Shown in pieces: positions 8,536 through 16,178 of a stretch of 30,306 nucleotides of DNA. A program made the position numbers and the translations under genes. Origin of the DNA: CAZSMK01 sp964608095 (lineage in GTDB: Bacteria; Sumerlaeota; Sumerlaeia; MWCT01; JAGHBZ01); NCBI GenBank assembly GCA_964608095.1, contig CAZSMK010000033.1, forward strand, positions 1 through 30,306, given 5' to 3'. Under the pieces are notes generated by a model, which ran no database searches, was not told where the DNA came from, and was given only the letters and a program-made list of their open reading frames with translations. The number at the start of each line of letters is the position of its first letter. Positions within the stretch are counted from its first letter, which is position 1.

Positions 8536-9158
8536 TTACTCATCGGGTACAATAGGGAAAGGAATGTAATCCGCAAAGCCTGTTTTCTGGGCATAAATAA
8601 TATCCCCGTTGCTCACGATTCCATTCGTAGGATCGTAAGGGATTCCCGTGTCGGGTCCGTTACCGTACGGTCCTCTGCTGTGAATTCTGTAGCTCCCGTA
8701 TTCACGATAGGTCAGGTGAAAGATAGGCCAGCCAACGGTTTTAATGGCGTAAAGCCGGTTGACATAAAGATACTGCCGAGATTCAGGACAGACCCGTGGA
8801 GTTTTGGCAAAAGGATCGTTGGGAAATGTGGTCAGATAAGCAATGGGAGCGGTAAGGGGGTTGCAGCCGTTCCACCCGGGGTCCGGTACGTTCCACCCGG
8901 GAACTTTCCCACCTATATAGTGAGGTGCCAAATCTATCCCGATATAGTGGTAGGTAGGATACGATACGCATTATGGTCAACGCCATACGTTTCAATGGCG
9001 GTTACAAGCGATTTTATATCGGCGCGCCCTCTTGATGCCTTTGCGCGAATCTGGGCAGCCAGAAAATTGGGAAGCGCTATCGCGGCAAGTATCCCTATTA
9101 TGGCGACCACTATAAGCAACTCGATAAGAGTAAATCCTGCTTTCTGTGTTCTCATCAT
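8536..9158 (-). pseudogene. Pseudopilin (type IV/II prepilin-like) gene broken by a frameshift
   Basis: The 5' part (9158-8934) encodes a textbook prepilin N terminus: short leader, then G|FTLIELLIVVAIIGILAAIALPNFLAAQIRAKASR, with the cleavage glycine and Glu at +5, followed by ADIKSLVTAIETYGVDHNAY. It stops at 8934-8936. The expected C-terminal part continues in another frame from about 8937 to 8536 (GIDLAPHYIGGKVPGWNVP ... TAPIAYLTTFPNDPFAK ... NGDIIYAQKTG), as in the PulG-like pseudopilins of many uncultured bacteria. The two frames join if one base is missing (or two are extra) near 8937-8945. A GGGGAG ribosome-binding site lies 7 bases before the ATG. It may be a true pseudogene, a sequencing or assembly error, or less likely a programmed -1 shift. 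It stands alone, with no secretion-system neighbours. Confidence 0.8.
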
Positions 9159-9325
9159 ACAGTATCTCCCCGGTATAGATAAAATAAGAGTTATCGTTTT
9201 TCACACATGCGAAGAGAATCTTATCAACACATTCTAAAAATAATTAGACGTCAGAAAATAGGAAATGGTTGAAGGCGTCTTTACTTTTATAGCGAATTAT
9301 GTCAAAAAAAAATTCAAGAAATAAG

Positions 9326-9355
9326 TTTACATAAAGAAGTGGAATGAGATATAAT
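9326..9355 (+). promoter_or_regulatory. Sigma70-like promoter of the hydrogenase operon
   Basis: TTTACA (9326-9331) and TATAAT (9350-9355) are separated by 18 bp and lie about 60 bp before the first hydrogenase gene. The region between 9159 and 9415 has no other coding signal. A start near 9362 would give a leader of about 55 nt carrying the AAGGAG ribosome-binding site at 9401-9406. The match is good, but no regulator site was recognised. Confidence 0.6.
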
Positions 9356-9415
9356 TACAATTGATTTTTCATCGATTTTCCACCATTCCTCATTTTTTAC
9401 AAGGAGATCACAGCG

Positions 9416-10591
9416 ATGACTGCGCCAAAAATAAAAGGGAACGATACTGTCATAATCAAGCGAAATGACCTTCGGAAACTCATAGATGCCCTTATCGCGC
9501 GTGGCTATGAAGTCGTTGGGCCCACAGTACAGGACGCCACTATTATGTATGATACCTTGACCAGTCTTGACGATTTGCCCATTGGATTGACCGACGAACA
9601 GGATGGAGGGACATATTCGTTGAAGCAACGCAAGGACAAGGCATTATTTGGTTATGTCCTGGGTCCGCATTCATGGAAGAAGTTTCTCTACCCGCCGGAG
9701 CATCGCCTATGGAAGGCAGAAAAGAAAAAAGAAGGTTTTAAGATAATAACGCAAGAAGAAGCGGATGAAATAAAGTATGCCTTTTTCGGTGTCCGTCCTT
9801 GTGAAATAAGCGCCATCGAAATCCAGGATAATGTTCTTACCAAAAGTGAATACGCAGACGCTTCCTATACGGCCCGCCGTAAAAATGCGCTTATCATTGC
9901 CGTTAACTGTACTCAACCGGGAGGCACCTGCTTTTGTTTTTCCATGAAGACAGGTCCTAAAGCAACCAAGGGATTCGATATAGCAATGACCGAAGTAATA
10001 AAAGGGGCATCCCACTATTTTGTGGCGGAAGCGGGCTCTTCGATAGGCACGGAACTCCTTGAGGAAATACCGTGCAAGAAAGCCACGAAAGAAGAGATAG
10101 AAACCGCTGAGACCCTGGTGAAAAGAGCCGAACGCAACATGGGTCGCAGTCTCGATACACGCAACATCAAAGAATTATTCTACAATAACGATGAGCATGA
10201 ACGCTGGGATGAAGTCGCCTCCCGTTGCTTGACCTGTGGAAACTGCACAATGGTATGCCCGACCTGTTTCTGTGTAACGGTCGAAGACAAATCAGATGTC
10301 AAAGGAGAAACTGCGGAACGCTGGCGCCGTTGGGACTCGTGCTTCACCACAGGCTTCTCCTATATTTACGGCGGAAGTGTCCGAACTTCAGCCCGTGCGC
10401 GTTATCGCCACTGGATAACGCATAAGTTAGCTTCGTGGATTGACCAGTTCGGGACATCGGGATGTGTGGGATGTGGGCGGTGCATCACCTGGTGCCCGGT
10501 GGGTATCGATATAACAGAAGAAGCGGCTGCCTTACGGAGTGGCAAACCGTCGGGTGCGCCTAAAAAATCAAAGAAGGAGGTGTCTCCATGA
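9416..10591 (+). CDS. hydB: [NiFe] hydrogenase beta subunit, dicluster 4Fe-4S (HydB/sulfhydrogenase type)
   Basis: This is the electron-transfer subunit of a soluble group 3b-type hydrogenase, relaying electrons between the FeS chain and the flavin subunit. The N-terminal two thirds match the HydB/AsrA-like domain, including FGVRPCEISAIEIQD and a Cys-rich loop GGTCFCFSMKTG. Two C-terminal cluster motifs are visible: CLTCGNCTMVCPTCF from Cys271 and CVGCGRCITWCPVG from Cys350. The length of 391 residues is slightly above the usual 340-370 because of a Lys-rich tail. The ATG follows AAGGAG at 9401. The stop overlaps the next gene's start (ATGA), indicating translational coupling. Anaerobic sulfite reductase subunit A is a paralogue, but the adjacent hydrogenase subunits settle the assignment. 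Confidence 0.9.
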   Translation: MTAPKIKGNDTVIIKRNDLRKLIDALIARGYEVVGPTVQDATIMYDTLTSLDDLPIGLTDEQDGGTYSLKQRKDKALFGYVLGPHSWKKFLYPPEHRLWKAEKKKEGFKIITQEEADEIKYAFFGVRPCEISAIEIQDNVLTKSEYADASYTARRKNALIIAVNCTQPGGTCFCFSMKTGPKATKGFDIAMTEVIKGASHYFVAEAGSSIGTELLEEIPCKKATKEEIETAETLVKRAERNMGRSLDTRNIKELFYNNDEHERWDEVASRCLTCGNCTMVCPTCFCVTVEDKSDVKGETAERWRRWDSCFTTGFSYIYGGSVRTSARARYRHWITHKLASWIDQFGTSGCVGCGRCITWCPVGIDITEEAAALRSGKPSGAPKKSKKEVSP

Positions 10592-11049
10592 AGACGATTG
10601 AGCCGTATCTATCAGAACATCCTTTTCTCAAAGACCTGAAAGACGAATACCTGAAGCTTCTGGTGGGATGTGCAAAGAACGTAAGTTACAAGCCGGGTGA
10701 GTTTATTTTTCGCCAGGGTGAAGAAGCGAACGAATTTTATCTTATACGTGAAGGGTGCGTACTGGTCGAGCTTTTCGTGCCGAACCGGGGAGCAGTCACC
10801 ATAAAGACATTACGCGAGGGAGACGTGCTTGGCTGGTCATGGCTCGTTCCTCCTTACTACTGGCACTTTGACGCCCGCGCCGCTGATTTCACCCGCGCCA
10901 TCTCACTTGATGGGAAATGTCTACGCACCAAATGCGAGAACGACCATCACTTCGGTTATGAGATGCTTAAGCGATTCACCAGGATAGGAAAAGCGTCCCT
11001 CGAAGCCACGACCTTACAAATGATGGACGTCTTTAAAAGTCCTCAATAG
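10588..11049 (+). CDS. Cyclic-nucleotide-binding-fold protein without DNA-binding domain
   Basis: This is a 153-residue CRP/FNR-type beta-roll. YKPGEFIFRQGEEANEFYLIREGCVLV (residues 34-60) is the canonical first half, followed by ITIKTLREGDVLGWSW. The C-terminal helix (GYEMLKRFTRIGKASLEATTLQMMD) takes the place where CRP has its dimer helix, but there is no helix-turn-helix. The phosphate-binding-cassette Glu that follows Gly in CRP is replaced: the motif reads GWSW at 82-85, so cAMP or cGMP binding in the classical manner is doubtful. Similar stand-alone cNMP-fold proteins are, from memory, found in bacterial group 3b hydrogenase operons. Its position between beta and gamma subunits, overlapping hydB by 4 bp, suggests a structural or regulatory part of the enzyme rather than a transcription factor. 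Confidence 0.85.
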   Translation: MKTIEPYLSEHPFLKDLKDEYLKLLVGCAKNVSYKPGEFIFRQGEEANEFYLIREGCVLVELFVPNRGAVTIKTLREGDVLGWSWLVPPYYWHFDARAADFTRAISLDGKCLRTKCENDHHFGYEMLKRFTRIGKASLEATTLQMMDVFKSPQ

Positions 11050-11064
11050 AAAGGAAGAGTAAAG

Positions 11065-11904
11065 ATGAGCACACGTGTTGATGACGCTATGCTTCCTCGA
11101 CAATACAGGATTGACCGTGTCCGCAAGGAGACGAACGACACGTTTACGATGGAATTAGTGCCGGCAAATGGATGCAAAGAGGTGGCTTTTTTGCCCGGAC
11201 AGTTCAACATGCTTTATGTATACGGTGTAGGCGAAGTTCCGATCTCTATAAGCGGCAATCCTTCAAAACATAAAAAACTCATTCACACCACTCGAGCGGT
11301 AGGCTCTGTCACAAACGCAATGCAAAAGATGAAGAAGGGCGGCATCATAGGTGTGCGAGGTCCGTTTGGAACAAGTTGGCCCGTTGAAAAAGCCCACAAG
11401 CACGATGTGGTTATTATTGCAGGCGGAATAGGTCTCGCACCCCTCAGACCCGCCATTTATAAGATTCTGGATGACCGCGCTCAATTCGGGAAAGTGGTGT
11501 TACTGTACGGAACACGTACTCCATCAGATATACTTTTCAGGCGCGAGCTCGAGCAATGGAGATCGCGTCTGGATATGGAAGTGTATGTGACCGTTGACCG
11601 TGCAAGCGGCGACTGGCGTGGGAATGTCGGCGTGGTTACCACCCTTATTCCACAGGCTCCATTTGACCCGACTAATACCATAGCCTTTATTTGCGGTCCC
11701 GAAATTATGATGCGGTTTACAATCCTCGAACTCCAGAAACGCGGCGTTACACGTGATAATATCTACGTATCGATGGAACGCAACATGAAATGCGGCATAG
11801 GGCTTTGCGGACATTGTCAGTTGAGGGAAACGTTCATTTGTAAAGATGGCCCGGTCTTCAACTACAACGACATCGAAGAACTTTTCGGAAAGAGAGAAAT
11901 ATAA
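11065..11904 (+). CDS. hydG: [NiFe] hydrogenase gamma subunit, FAD/NAD(P)-binding
   Basis: This is the diaphorase module that exchanges electrons with NAD(P). It is a ferredoxin-NADP reductase-like protein: the FAD-binding barrel contains FLPGQFNMLYV and VPISISGNP, the NAD(P)-binding half begins with VVIIAGGIGLAPLRPAI, and the sequence AFICGPEIMMRFT is the typical CGPxxM segment. The C terminus holds a [2Fe-2S] site of the form CGIGLCGHCQ plus a later Cys in TFICKDGP. The 279-residue length is normal for sulfhydrogenase gamma or dihydroorotate dehydrogenase electron-transfer subunits. An AAAGGAAGAG ribosome-binding site precedes the ATG. It ends 2 bp before the small-subunit gene. The symbol follows the hydBGDA naming of Pyrococcus and should not be confused with the [FeFe] maturase HydG. 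Confidence 0.93.
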   Translation: MSTRVDDAMLPRQYRIDRVRKETNDTFTMELVPANGCKEVAFLPGQFNMLYVYGVGEVPISISGNPSKHKKLIHTTRAVGSVTNAMQKMKKGGIIGVRGPFGTSWPVEKAHKHDVVIIAGGIGLAPLRPAIYKILDDRAQFGKVVLLYGTRTPSDILFRRELEQWRSRLDMEVYVTVDRASGDWRGNVGVVTTLIPQAPFDPTNTIAFICGPEIMMRFTILELQKRGVTRDNIYVSMERNMKCGIGLCGHCQLRETFICKDGPVFNYNDIEELFGKREI

Positions 11905-11906
11905 CA

Positions 11907-12692
11907 ATGACAGAGAAGCACAAACCAAAGCTTGCGGTATGGAAATTTGCATCATGCGATGGCTGTCAGCTCACCTTACTCGATTGCGAAGACGAACTTC
12001 TAACTATCGCAGGCGAGATTACGATTGCCAATTTTCCGGAAGCGTCACGTAACATAATAAAGGGACCGTATGATCTTTCGCTGGTCGAGGGTTCGATAAC
12101 AACGCCTCATGATGAGGAGCGTATACATAAGATACGTCGCTCATCCAAGGTGCTCATAACTATCGGTGCATGTGCGACAGCGGGAGGGATACAGGCCCTT
12201 CGTAATTTCAAAAATGTCGATGATTTCATAAATATCGTATATGCCAATCCTTCTTATATCGAGACCTTGAACAAATCTACGCCGATAGCAGACCACGTTC
12301 CGGTGGACTTCGAGTTGCGCGGATGTCCCATCAATAAAGAACAATTGCTCGAAGTGATTAGTGCATACTTGATCGGGAGGAAACCAAATATTCCCCCTTA
12401 TAGCGTGTGTATGGAGTGTAAACGCAAAGGAAACACGTGCGTATTGGTAGCGCACAATCAGCCGTGCCTGGGACCGGTAACACAAGCAGGCTGCGGCGCT
12501 ATTTGTCCATCGTTTAATCGCCCGTGCTATGGCTGTTTCGGCCCGAAAGAAACTCCCAATACGCGTTCGTTGAGCGACAAGTTCGAGAAACTCGGCGTTC
12601 ATAATCCGGACATAATCCGGCTGTTCCGGACCTACAATGCATATGCGGAACCTTTTAGGAAGGAAAGCGAAAGCCACGAATTGAAGTTCTGA
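11907..12692 (+). CDS. hydD: [NiFe] hydrogenase small (delta) subunit
   Basis: This electron-transfer subunit wires the Ni-Fe site to the beta/gamma subunits. The N terminus carries the proximal-cluster motif CDGCQLTLLDCED (Cys17, Cys20); GACATAGG and RGCPINKEQL supply further ligands of the proximal [4Fe-4S] site. The C-terminal part has the Cys pairs expected for the two further clusters: CMECKRKGNTC, QAGCGAICP and PCYGCFGP. There is no Tat signal or membrane anchor, consistent with a cytoplasmic group 3 enzyme. The 261-residue length is normal for group 3b. It starts 2 bp after the gamma-subunit stop and is followed by an 80-bp gap before the large subunit. Confidence 0.95.
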   Translation: MTEKHKPKLAVWKFASCDGCQLTLLDCEDELLTIAGEITIANFPEASRNIIKGPYDLSLVEGSITTPHDEERIHKIRRSSKVLITIGACATAGGIQALRNFKNVDDFINIVYANPSYIETLNKSTPIADHVPVDFELRGCPINKEQLLEVISAYLIGRKPNIPPYSVCMECKRKGNTCVLVAHNQPCLGPVTQAGCGAICPSFNRPCYGCFGPKETPNTRSLSDKFEKLGVHNPDIIRLFRTYNAYAEPFRKESESHELKF

Positions 12693-12772
12693 TTAAAAGG
12701 CGGAAGAAAGCCAACAACCGCTCTTTAAACACACAAAGACGGTATAAAGCCACCACAGAAAGAGGCGTATAA

Positions 12773-14092
12773 ATGGAAAGCAAAACAGATAAGAAAAGGG
12801 CAAAAGGAACAAAGACGATAAAAGTAAATTACTTAGCGCGCGTGGAAGGGGAAGGCGCCTTATACGTAAAAATCAAGGGAAACGAGTTGAAAGAGGCGCA
12901 TTTCAGCATATTCGAGCCGCCGCGCTTTTTTGAAGCGTTTCTCCGGGGCAGAAAATATTACGAAGCGCCTGACATCACGGCTCGTATCTGCGGTATCTGT
13001 CCGATCGCCTACCAGATGAGCTCTGTCAACGCAATGGAAAGCGCATTCGGCATAAGGGTGGATGGACAATTGCGCGAGCTTCGACGCCTCATCTACTGTG
13101 GTGAGTGGATCGAGAGCCATGTTCTTCATGCCTTCATGCTCCACGCACCGGATTTTCTCGGCTATCAAGATGCGTTGCAGATGGCAAAAGACCACAAGGA
13201 GCTTGTCGAGAACGTCCTGAAACTCAAAAAGATCGGCAATGATATAATGACCGTGGTCGGCGGACGAGAAATCCACCCGATTAATATTCGTGTCGGCGGG
13301 TTTTATAAAGCCCCGAAGAAGAAAGATCTGCTCCCCTTTGTCGACAAATTGAAATGGGGACGAGATTTCATGGTCGAGGCAACAAAAATCGTGAGCCAGT
13401 TCGAGTATCCAGATTTTGAACAGGACTATGAGTTTATCGCCCTGCGCCATCCTGATGAATACGGCATTATTGAGGGGCGTCTTGTTTCAAATAAAGGACT
13501 GGACATCGCCATAAACGAATACGATCGATTCTTTATTGAAGAACATGTTCCCTACTCAACCTCTCTGCATTCTATCTTGCGAGGCAGAGGCGCCTACATG
13601 CTGGGACCCCTGTCGCGCTTCAACCTGAACTTCGACAAATTAACGCCGCTTTGCCGGGAGACCGCACAATCCGTGGGCTTCGAACCCATGAATAAGAATC
13701 CGTTCAAAAGCATACTTGCCCGCTGTATCGAGGTCTTATACTCATGTGAGGAATCGTTACGCATTATTGAACAGTACGAGCCACCGGAAAAATCCTATAT
13801 CGAGGTAACCCCGCGCGAGGCAACATCCTATGGCTGCACCGAGGCGCCTCGCGGGTCTCTGTATCATCGCTACAGCGTTGATGAGCATGGCGTGATTCTC
13901 GATGCTAAAATCGTTGCCCCCACGTCGCAAAACCAGAAAATTATCGAGAGCGATCTCGAAGAGTTCGTGAAAAAATATATCGATCTGCCAAAAGAAGAGT
14001 TAACCTGGAAATGTGAACAGGCAATTCGCAATTACGACCCTTGTATCTCCTGTTCCTGTCACTTTCTGAATCTTACCATTGACCGACAATAG
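12773..14092 (+). CDS. hydA: [NiFe] hydrogenase large (alpha) subunit, group 3b type
   Basis: This is the catalytic subunit that binds the NiFe(CN)2CO centre. The L1 motif RICGICP has Cys73 and Cys76, and the C-terminal L2 motif DPCISCSCH has Cys424, Cys427 and His430. Nine residues follow His430 and would be removed by the maturation protease after nickel insertion; an extra Cys429 sits inside the L2 motif. The N terminus VNYLARVEGEGALYVKIKG is characteristic of F420-non-reducing and NAD(P)-linked enzymes. The length of 439 is typical. The preceding 80-bp gap contains a short imperfect stem (GCGG/CCGC around 12701-12721) and an AGAGG ribosome-binding site; no separate promoter was recognised, so it is probably on the same transcript as hydBGD. 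Confidence 0.96.
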   Translation: MESKTDKKRAKGTKTIKVNYLARVEGEGALYVKIKGNELKEAHFSIFEPPRFFEAFLRGRKYYEAPDITARICGICPIAYQMSSVNAMESAFGIRVDGQLRELRRLIYCGEWIESHVLHAFMLHAPDFLGYQDALQMAKDHKELVENVLKLKKIGNDIMTVVGGREIHPINIRVGGFYKAPKKKDLLPFVDKLKWGRDFMVEATKIVSQFEYPDFEQDYEFIALRHPDEYGIIEGRLVSNKGLDIAINEYDRFFIEEHVPYSTSLHSILRGRGAYMLGPLSRFNLNFDKLTPLCRETAQSVGFEPMNKNPFKSILARCIEVLYSCEESLRIIEQYEPPEKSYIEVTPREATSYGCTEAPRGSLYHRYSVDEHGVILDAKIVAPTSQNQKIIESDLEEFVKKYIDLPKEELTWKCEQAIRNYDPCISCSCHFLNLTIDRQ

Positions 14093-14121
14093 AAGACACC
14101 AATGTACGAGATGAAGAAAGT

Positions 14122-14616
14122 ATGACATATACACCGGAAGAAGCCGACGTAGACATACTCGTTATAGGAATCGGTAACGAGTATCGTCGTGATGATTCTA
14201 TCGGCTTAATACTTGCGCGTAAGATACGAGCGCTCGACCTACCGGGGGTGGTCGTCCGGGAAAACGACGGAAATCTTACCACTATCTCGGAATGGTTTAA
14301 AGAATCGGGGTGTGTCGTCATGATTGACGCGGTAAGTTCCAATTCTCCGCCCGGAACGTTGCACCGATTCGACGTTGGACAAAGTCCCCTACCCTCAGAC
14401 ATGTTCCGGTTCTCTACCCATACTATATCGATAGCAGACCTGATCGAGCTGTGTCGCGCCTTAAACTATCTTCCGAGGCGACTGATCGTCTTCGGAATAG
14501 AAGTGCGGGATTTCAACATGGGAAACAGGCTCTCCCCTGAGCTTGACAAATGTCTCCCGCGGCTACTTGAACAATTAGTCGAGGACATAACAGACATTCA
14601 GCGAGGATCAAAGTAG
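14122..14616 (+). CDS. [NiFe] hydrogenase maturation endopeptidase (HycI/HyaD/HoxW family)
   Basis: This nickel-dependent protease cleaves the C-terminal peptide of the large subunit after His of the DPCxxCxxH motif. Family hallmarks are the N-terminal VIGIGNEYRRDDSIG with the metal-ligand Glu20, the MIDAVSS segment with Asp69, and STHTISIADLIEL with His100, which together form the nickel-sensing site. The length of 164 residues is normal. The gene lies 29 bp downstream of hydA with a GAAGAAAG-like ribosome-binding site, so its most likely substrate is that subunit. The stretch after its stop (14617-14876) has no further gene and no clear T-tailed terminator. Confidence 0.93.
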   Translation: MTYTPEEADVDILVIGIGNEYRRDDSIGLILARKIRALDLPGVVVRENDGNLTTISEWFKESGCVVMIDAVSSNSPPGTLHRFDVGQSPLPSDMFRFSTHTISIADLIELCRALNYLPRRLIVFGIEVRDFNMGNRLSPELDKCLPRLLEQLVEDITDIQRGSK

Positions 14617-14744
14617 CTTCTGCATCACAAATCTTTGCGGTCTTTCTGATTTTTCTCTTTGTCATAATCGCAAGAAAGGCGCCACATAGTGAACGAGAAG
14701 AGTAAACAGGTCAAGGGGCGCTCGCACATGCGAAACACATAGAA

Positions 14745-14821
14745 CAATACCAAAGTTTAGTATTGACACCAGTAAGGGATTTAAGTTTAGCTAATTATTT
14801 ATGTTTTGTTTACATAATTAG
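14745..14821 (+). promoter_or_regulatory. Aldolase gene control region: TTGACA box and two inverted repeats
   Basis: TTGACA at 14763-14768 is a good -35 candidate, but the hexamer 17 bp downstream (TTTAGC, 14786-14791) is a weak -10. CAATAC (14745-14750) and GTATTG (14760-14765) form an inverted repeat that overlaps the -35 box. A perfect 8-bp inverted repeat, CTAATTAT (14791-14798) and ATAATTAG (14814-14821), follows. AAGTTTAG occurs twice, 30 bp apart (14753 and 14783). This density of symmetry suggests operator sites for a regulator of the aldolase gene; function is inferred. Confidence 0.35.
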
Positions 14822-14876
14822 TTTTTTATTCTCCAAGAAAAATAAAAAACCATATTTAAGCCAAGGAGGAATACAA

Positions 14877-15935
14877 ATGGCTCTATCCACAAGCAAGATT
14901 AAAGAACTTTTGGGTGATGATGCAAAGAAATTGCTTGATCACCAATGTAAGACGGTCTCGAAGAAAGACCTTCATCTTCCAGGACCGGACTTTATCGACC
15001 GTGTGTTCGCCATCTCGGACAGGAGTCCGGCAGTGCTGCGCAATATGCAGATGGTGTTCAACACCGGCAGGCTTGCAGGCACCGGCTATCTTTCGATTCT
15101 TCCGGTTGATCAAGGAATCGAGCACTCTGCGGGGGCGAGTTTTGCACCCAATCCTATTTACTTCGATCCTGAAAATATTGTCAGGCTTGCTCTTGAAGGC
15201 GGCTGTAACGCCGTGACTTCGACCCTGGGTGTCCTCGGCGCCGTGTCCAGAAAATATGCCCATAAAATCCACTTCTTTGTAAAAATCAACCACAACGAAC
15301 TCCTGACCTATCCCAGCAAATACGACCAGGTACTTTTTGCCTCGGTTCAACAGGCATTTGACCTTGGCGCAGTCGGCGTGGGAGCAACTGTTTATTTCGG
15401 TTCACCCGAATCTACGCGACAGATCCAGGAAATAAGCGATGCATTCCAGATGGCTCATGAGATGGGCTTGTTCACGGTTCTCTGGTGTTATCTCCGCAAC
15501 GCCGAGTTTAAAAAAGACAAAGATTACCACCTAAGCGCCGATCTGACAGGACAGGCAAACCACCTTGGCGCCACTATTGAAGCAGACTTTATAAAACAGA
15601 AAATGCCGGAAAACAACGGCGGTTATAATGCCCTTAAATTCGGTAAAACCCATAAGATTGTGTACGAGAAGTTGACCAGCGACAATCCCATCGATTTAAC
15701 GCGCTACCAGGTCGTGAACTGCTACATGGGCAGAATCGGCTTGATCAATTCCGGTGGCCCTTCAGGCAAGGACGATCTTGCGCAAGCAGTGAAGACCGCT
15801 GTTATCAACAAGCGGGCAGGCGGCACAGGGTTGATCACGGGTCGTAAAGCCTTTCAGAAGCCTTTTAAAGAAGGAATAGAACTCCTGAATGCCGTCCAGG
15901 ATGTCTATTTGAATAAAGACATCGATGTTGCATAG
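14877..15935 (+). CDS. fbaB: Fructose-bisphosphate aldolase class I (FbaB/DhnA type)
   Basis: This enzyme cleaves or forms fructose 1,6-bisphosphate through a Schiff-base lysine in glycolysis and gluconeogenesis. The sequence shows the DhnA-family TIM barrel, with LPVDQGIEHSAGASFAPNP near the start, SAGLxG-like HFFVKINHNELLTYP, GAVGVGATVYFGSPES, and the closing INSGGPSGKDD and RAGGTGLITGRKAFQKPF phosphate-binding loops. The ATG at 14877 has an AGGAGG eight bases upstream and gives 352 residues, the usual family length; the frame stays open 38 codons further upstream, but that part is AT-rich leader. It stands alone between the hydrogenase operon and hypE and appears to have its own promoter region. 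Confidence 0.93.
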   Translation: MALSTSKIKELLGDDAKKLLDHQCKTVSKKDLHLPGPDFIDRVFAISDRSPAVLRNMQMVFNTGRLAGTGYLSILPVDQGIEHSAGASFAPNPIYFDPENIVRLALEGGCNAVTSTLGVLGAVSRKYAHKIHFFVKINHNELLTYPSKYDQVLFASVQQAFDLGAVGVGATVYFGSPESTRQIQEISDAFQMAHEMGLFTVLWCYLRNAEFKKDKDYHLSADLTGQANHLGATIEADFIKQKMPENNGGYNALKFGKTHKIVYEKLTSDNPIDLTRYQVVNCYMGRIGLINSGGPSGKDDLAQAVKTAVINKRAGGTGLITGRKAFQKPFKEGIELLNAVQDVYLNKDIDVA

Positions 15936-16015
15936 AGCCGGTTCATCAGCGCTATAGTTAGTCACACTTAGAGGTAAACCACTAAAGAATAAAAAAGGGG
16001 GGAGTGTTTATATTT

Positions 16016-16088
16016 TGCAGGGAGGATGGCTGCGCTACACCCTTAATTATATATTCTATCTCATGCAGGCAGGATGCCTGCGCTACAT
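16016..16088. repeat. Pair of GC-rich palindromic repeats between aldolase and hypE
   Basis: Two 25-base units, starting at 16016 and 16064, differ at only three positions. The second forms a perfect hairpin, GCAGGCA / TGCCTGC with loop GGA, followed by GCGCTACAT-like sequence; in the first the stem is shortened by two mismatches. They sit 48 bp apart in the 243-bp intergenic stretch after the aldolase gene. This is a second REP-like family, different in sequence from the one at 1-191. A role as attenuator or terminator for the aldolase gene is possible but there is no T-tract. Confidence 0.65.
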
Positions 16089-16178
16089 TGAAGTCTCCCA
16101 AGAAACTCCTTGGATAATTTATTGTATAGAAAGGTCATAGCGCCGGATGGTAGGATGGTATTATTCTACACGGGAGGA

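Noticed and set aside
8783..8995. Minus-strand open frame within the pseudopilin gene
   Set aside because: It is in the third frame at the frameshift site, and neither end continues the pseudopilin homology; it is a shadow of the broken gene.
12860..13450. 196-codon minus-strand frame inside hydA
   Set aside because: It is an antisense shadow of a strongly conserved hydrogenase gene and shows no domain signature of its own.
14630..14690. Possible terminator after the hydrogenase operon
   Set aside because: TTGCG and CGCAA arms are far apart and there is no stable stem with a T-tract.
14763..14876. N-terminal extension of the aldolase reading frame
   Set aside because: The extra 38 residues come from AT-rich leader with promoter-like boxes and inverted repeats; the ATG at 14877 has an ideal AGGAGG and gives the normal family length.
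16110..16178. N-terminal extension of hypE from a TTG codon
   Set aside because: The extra residues do not resemble HypE and start right after the REP-like repeats without a ribosome-binding site.
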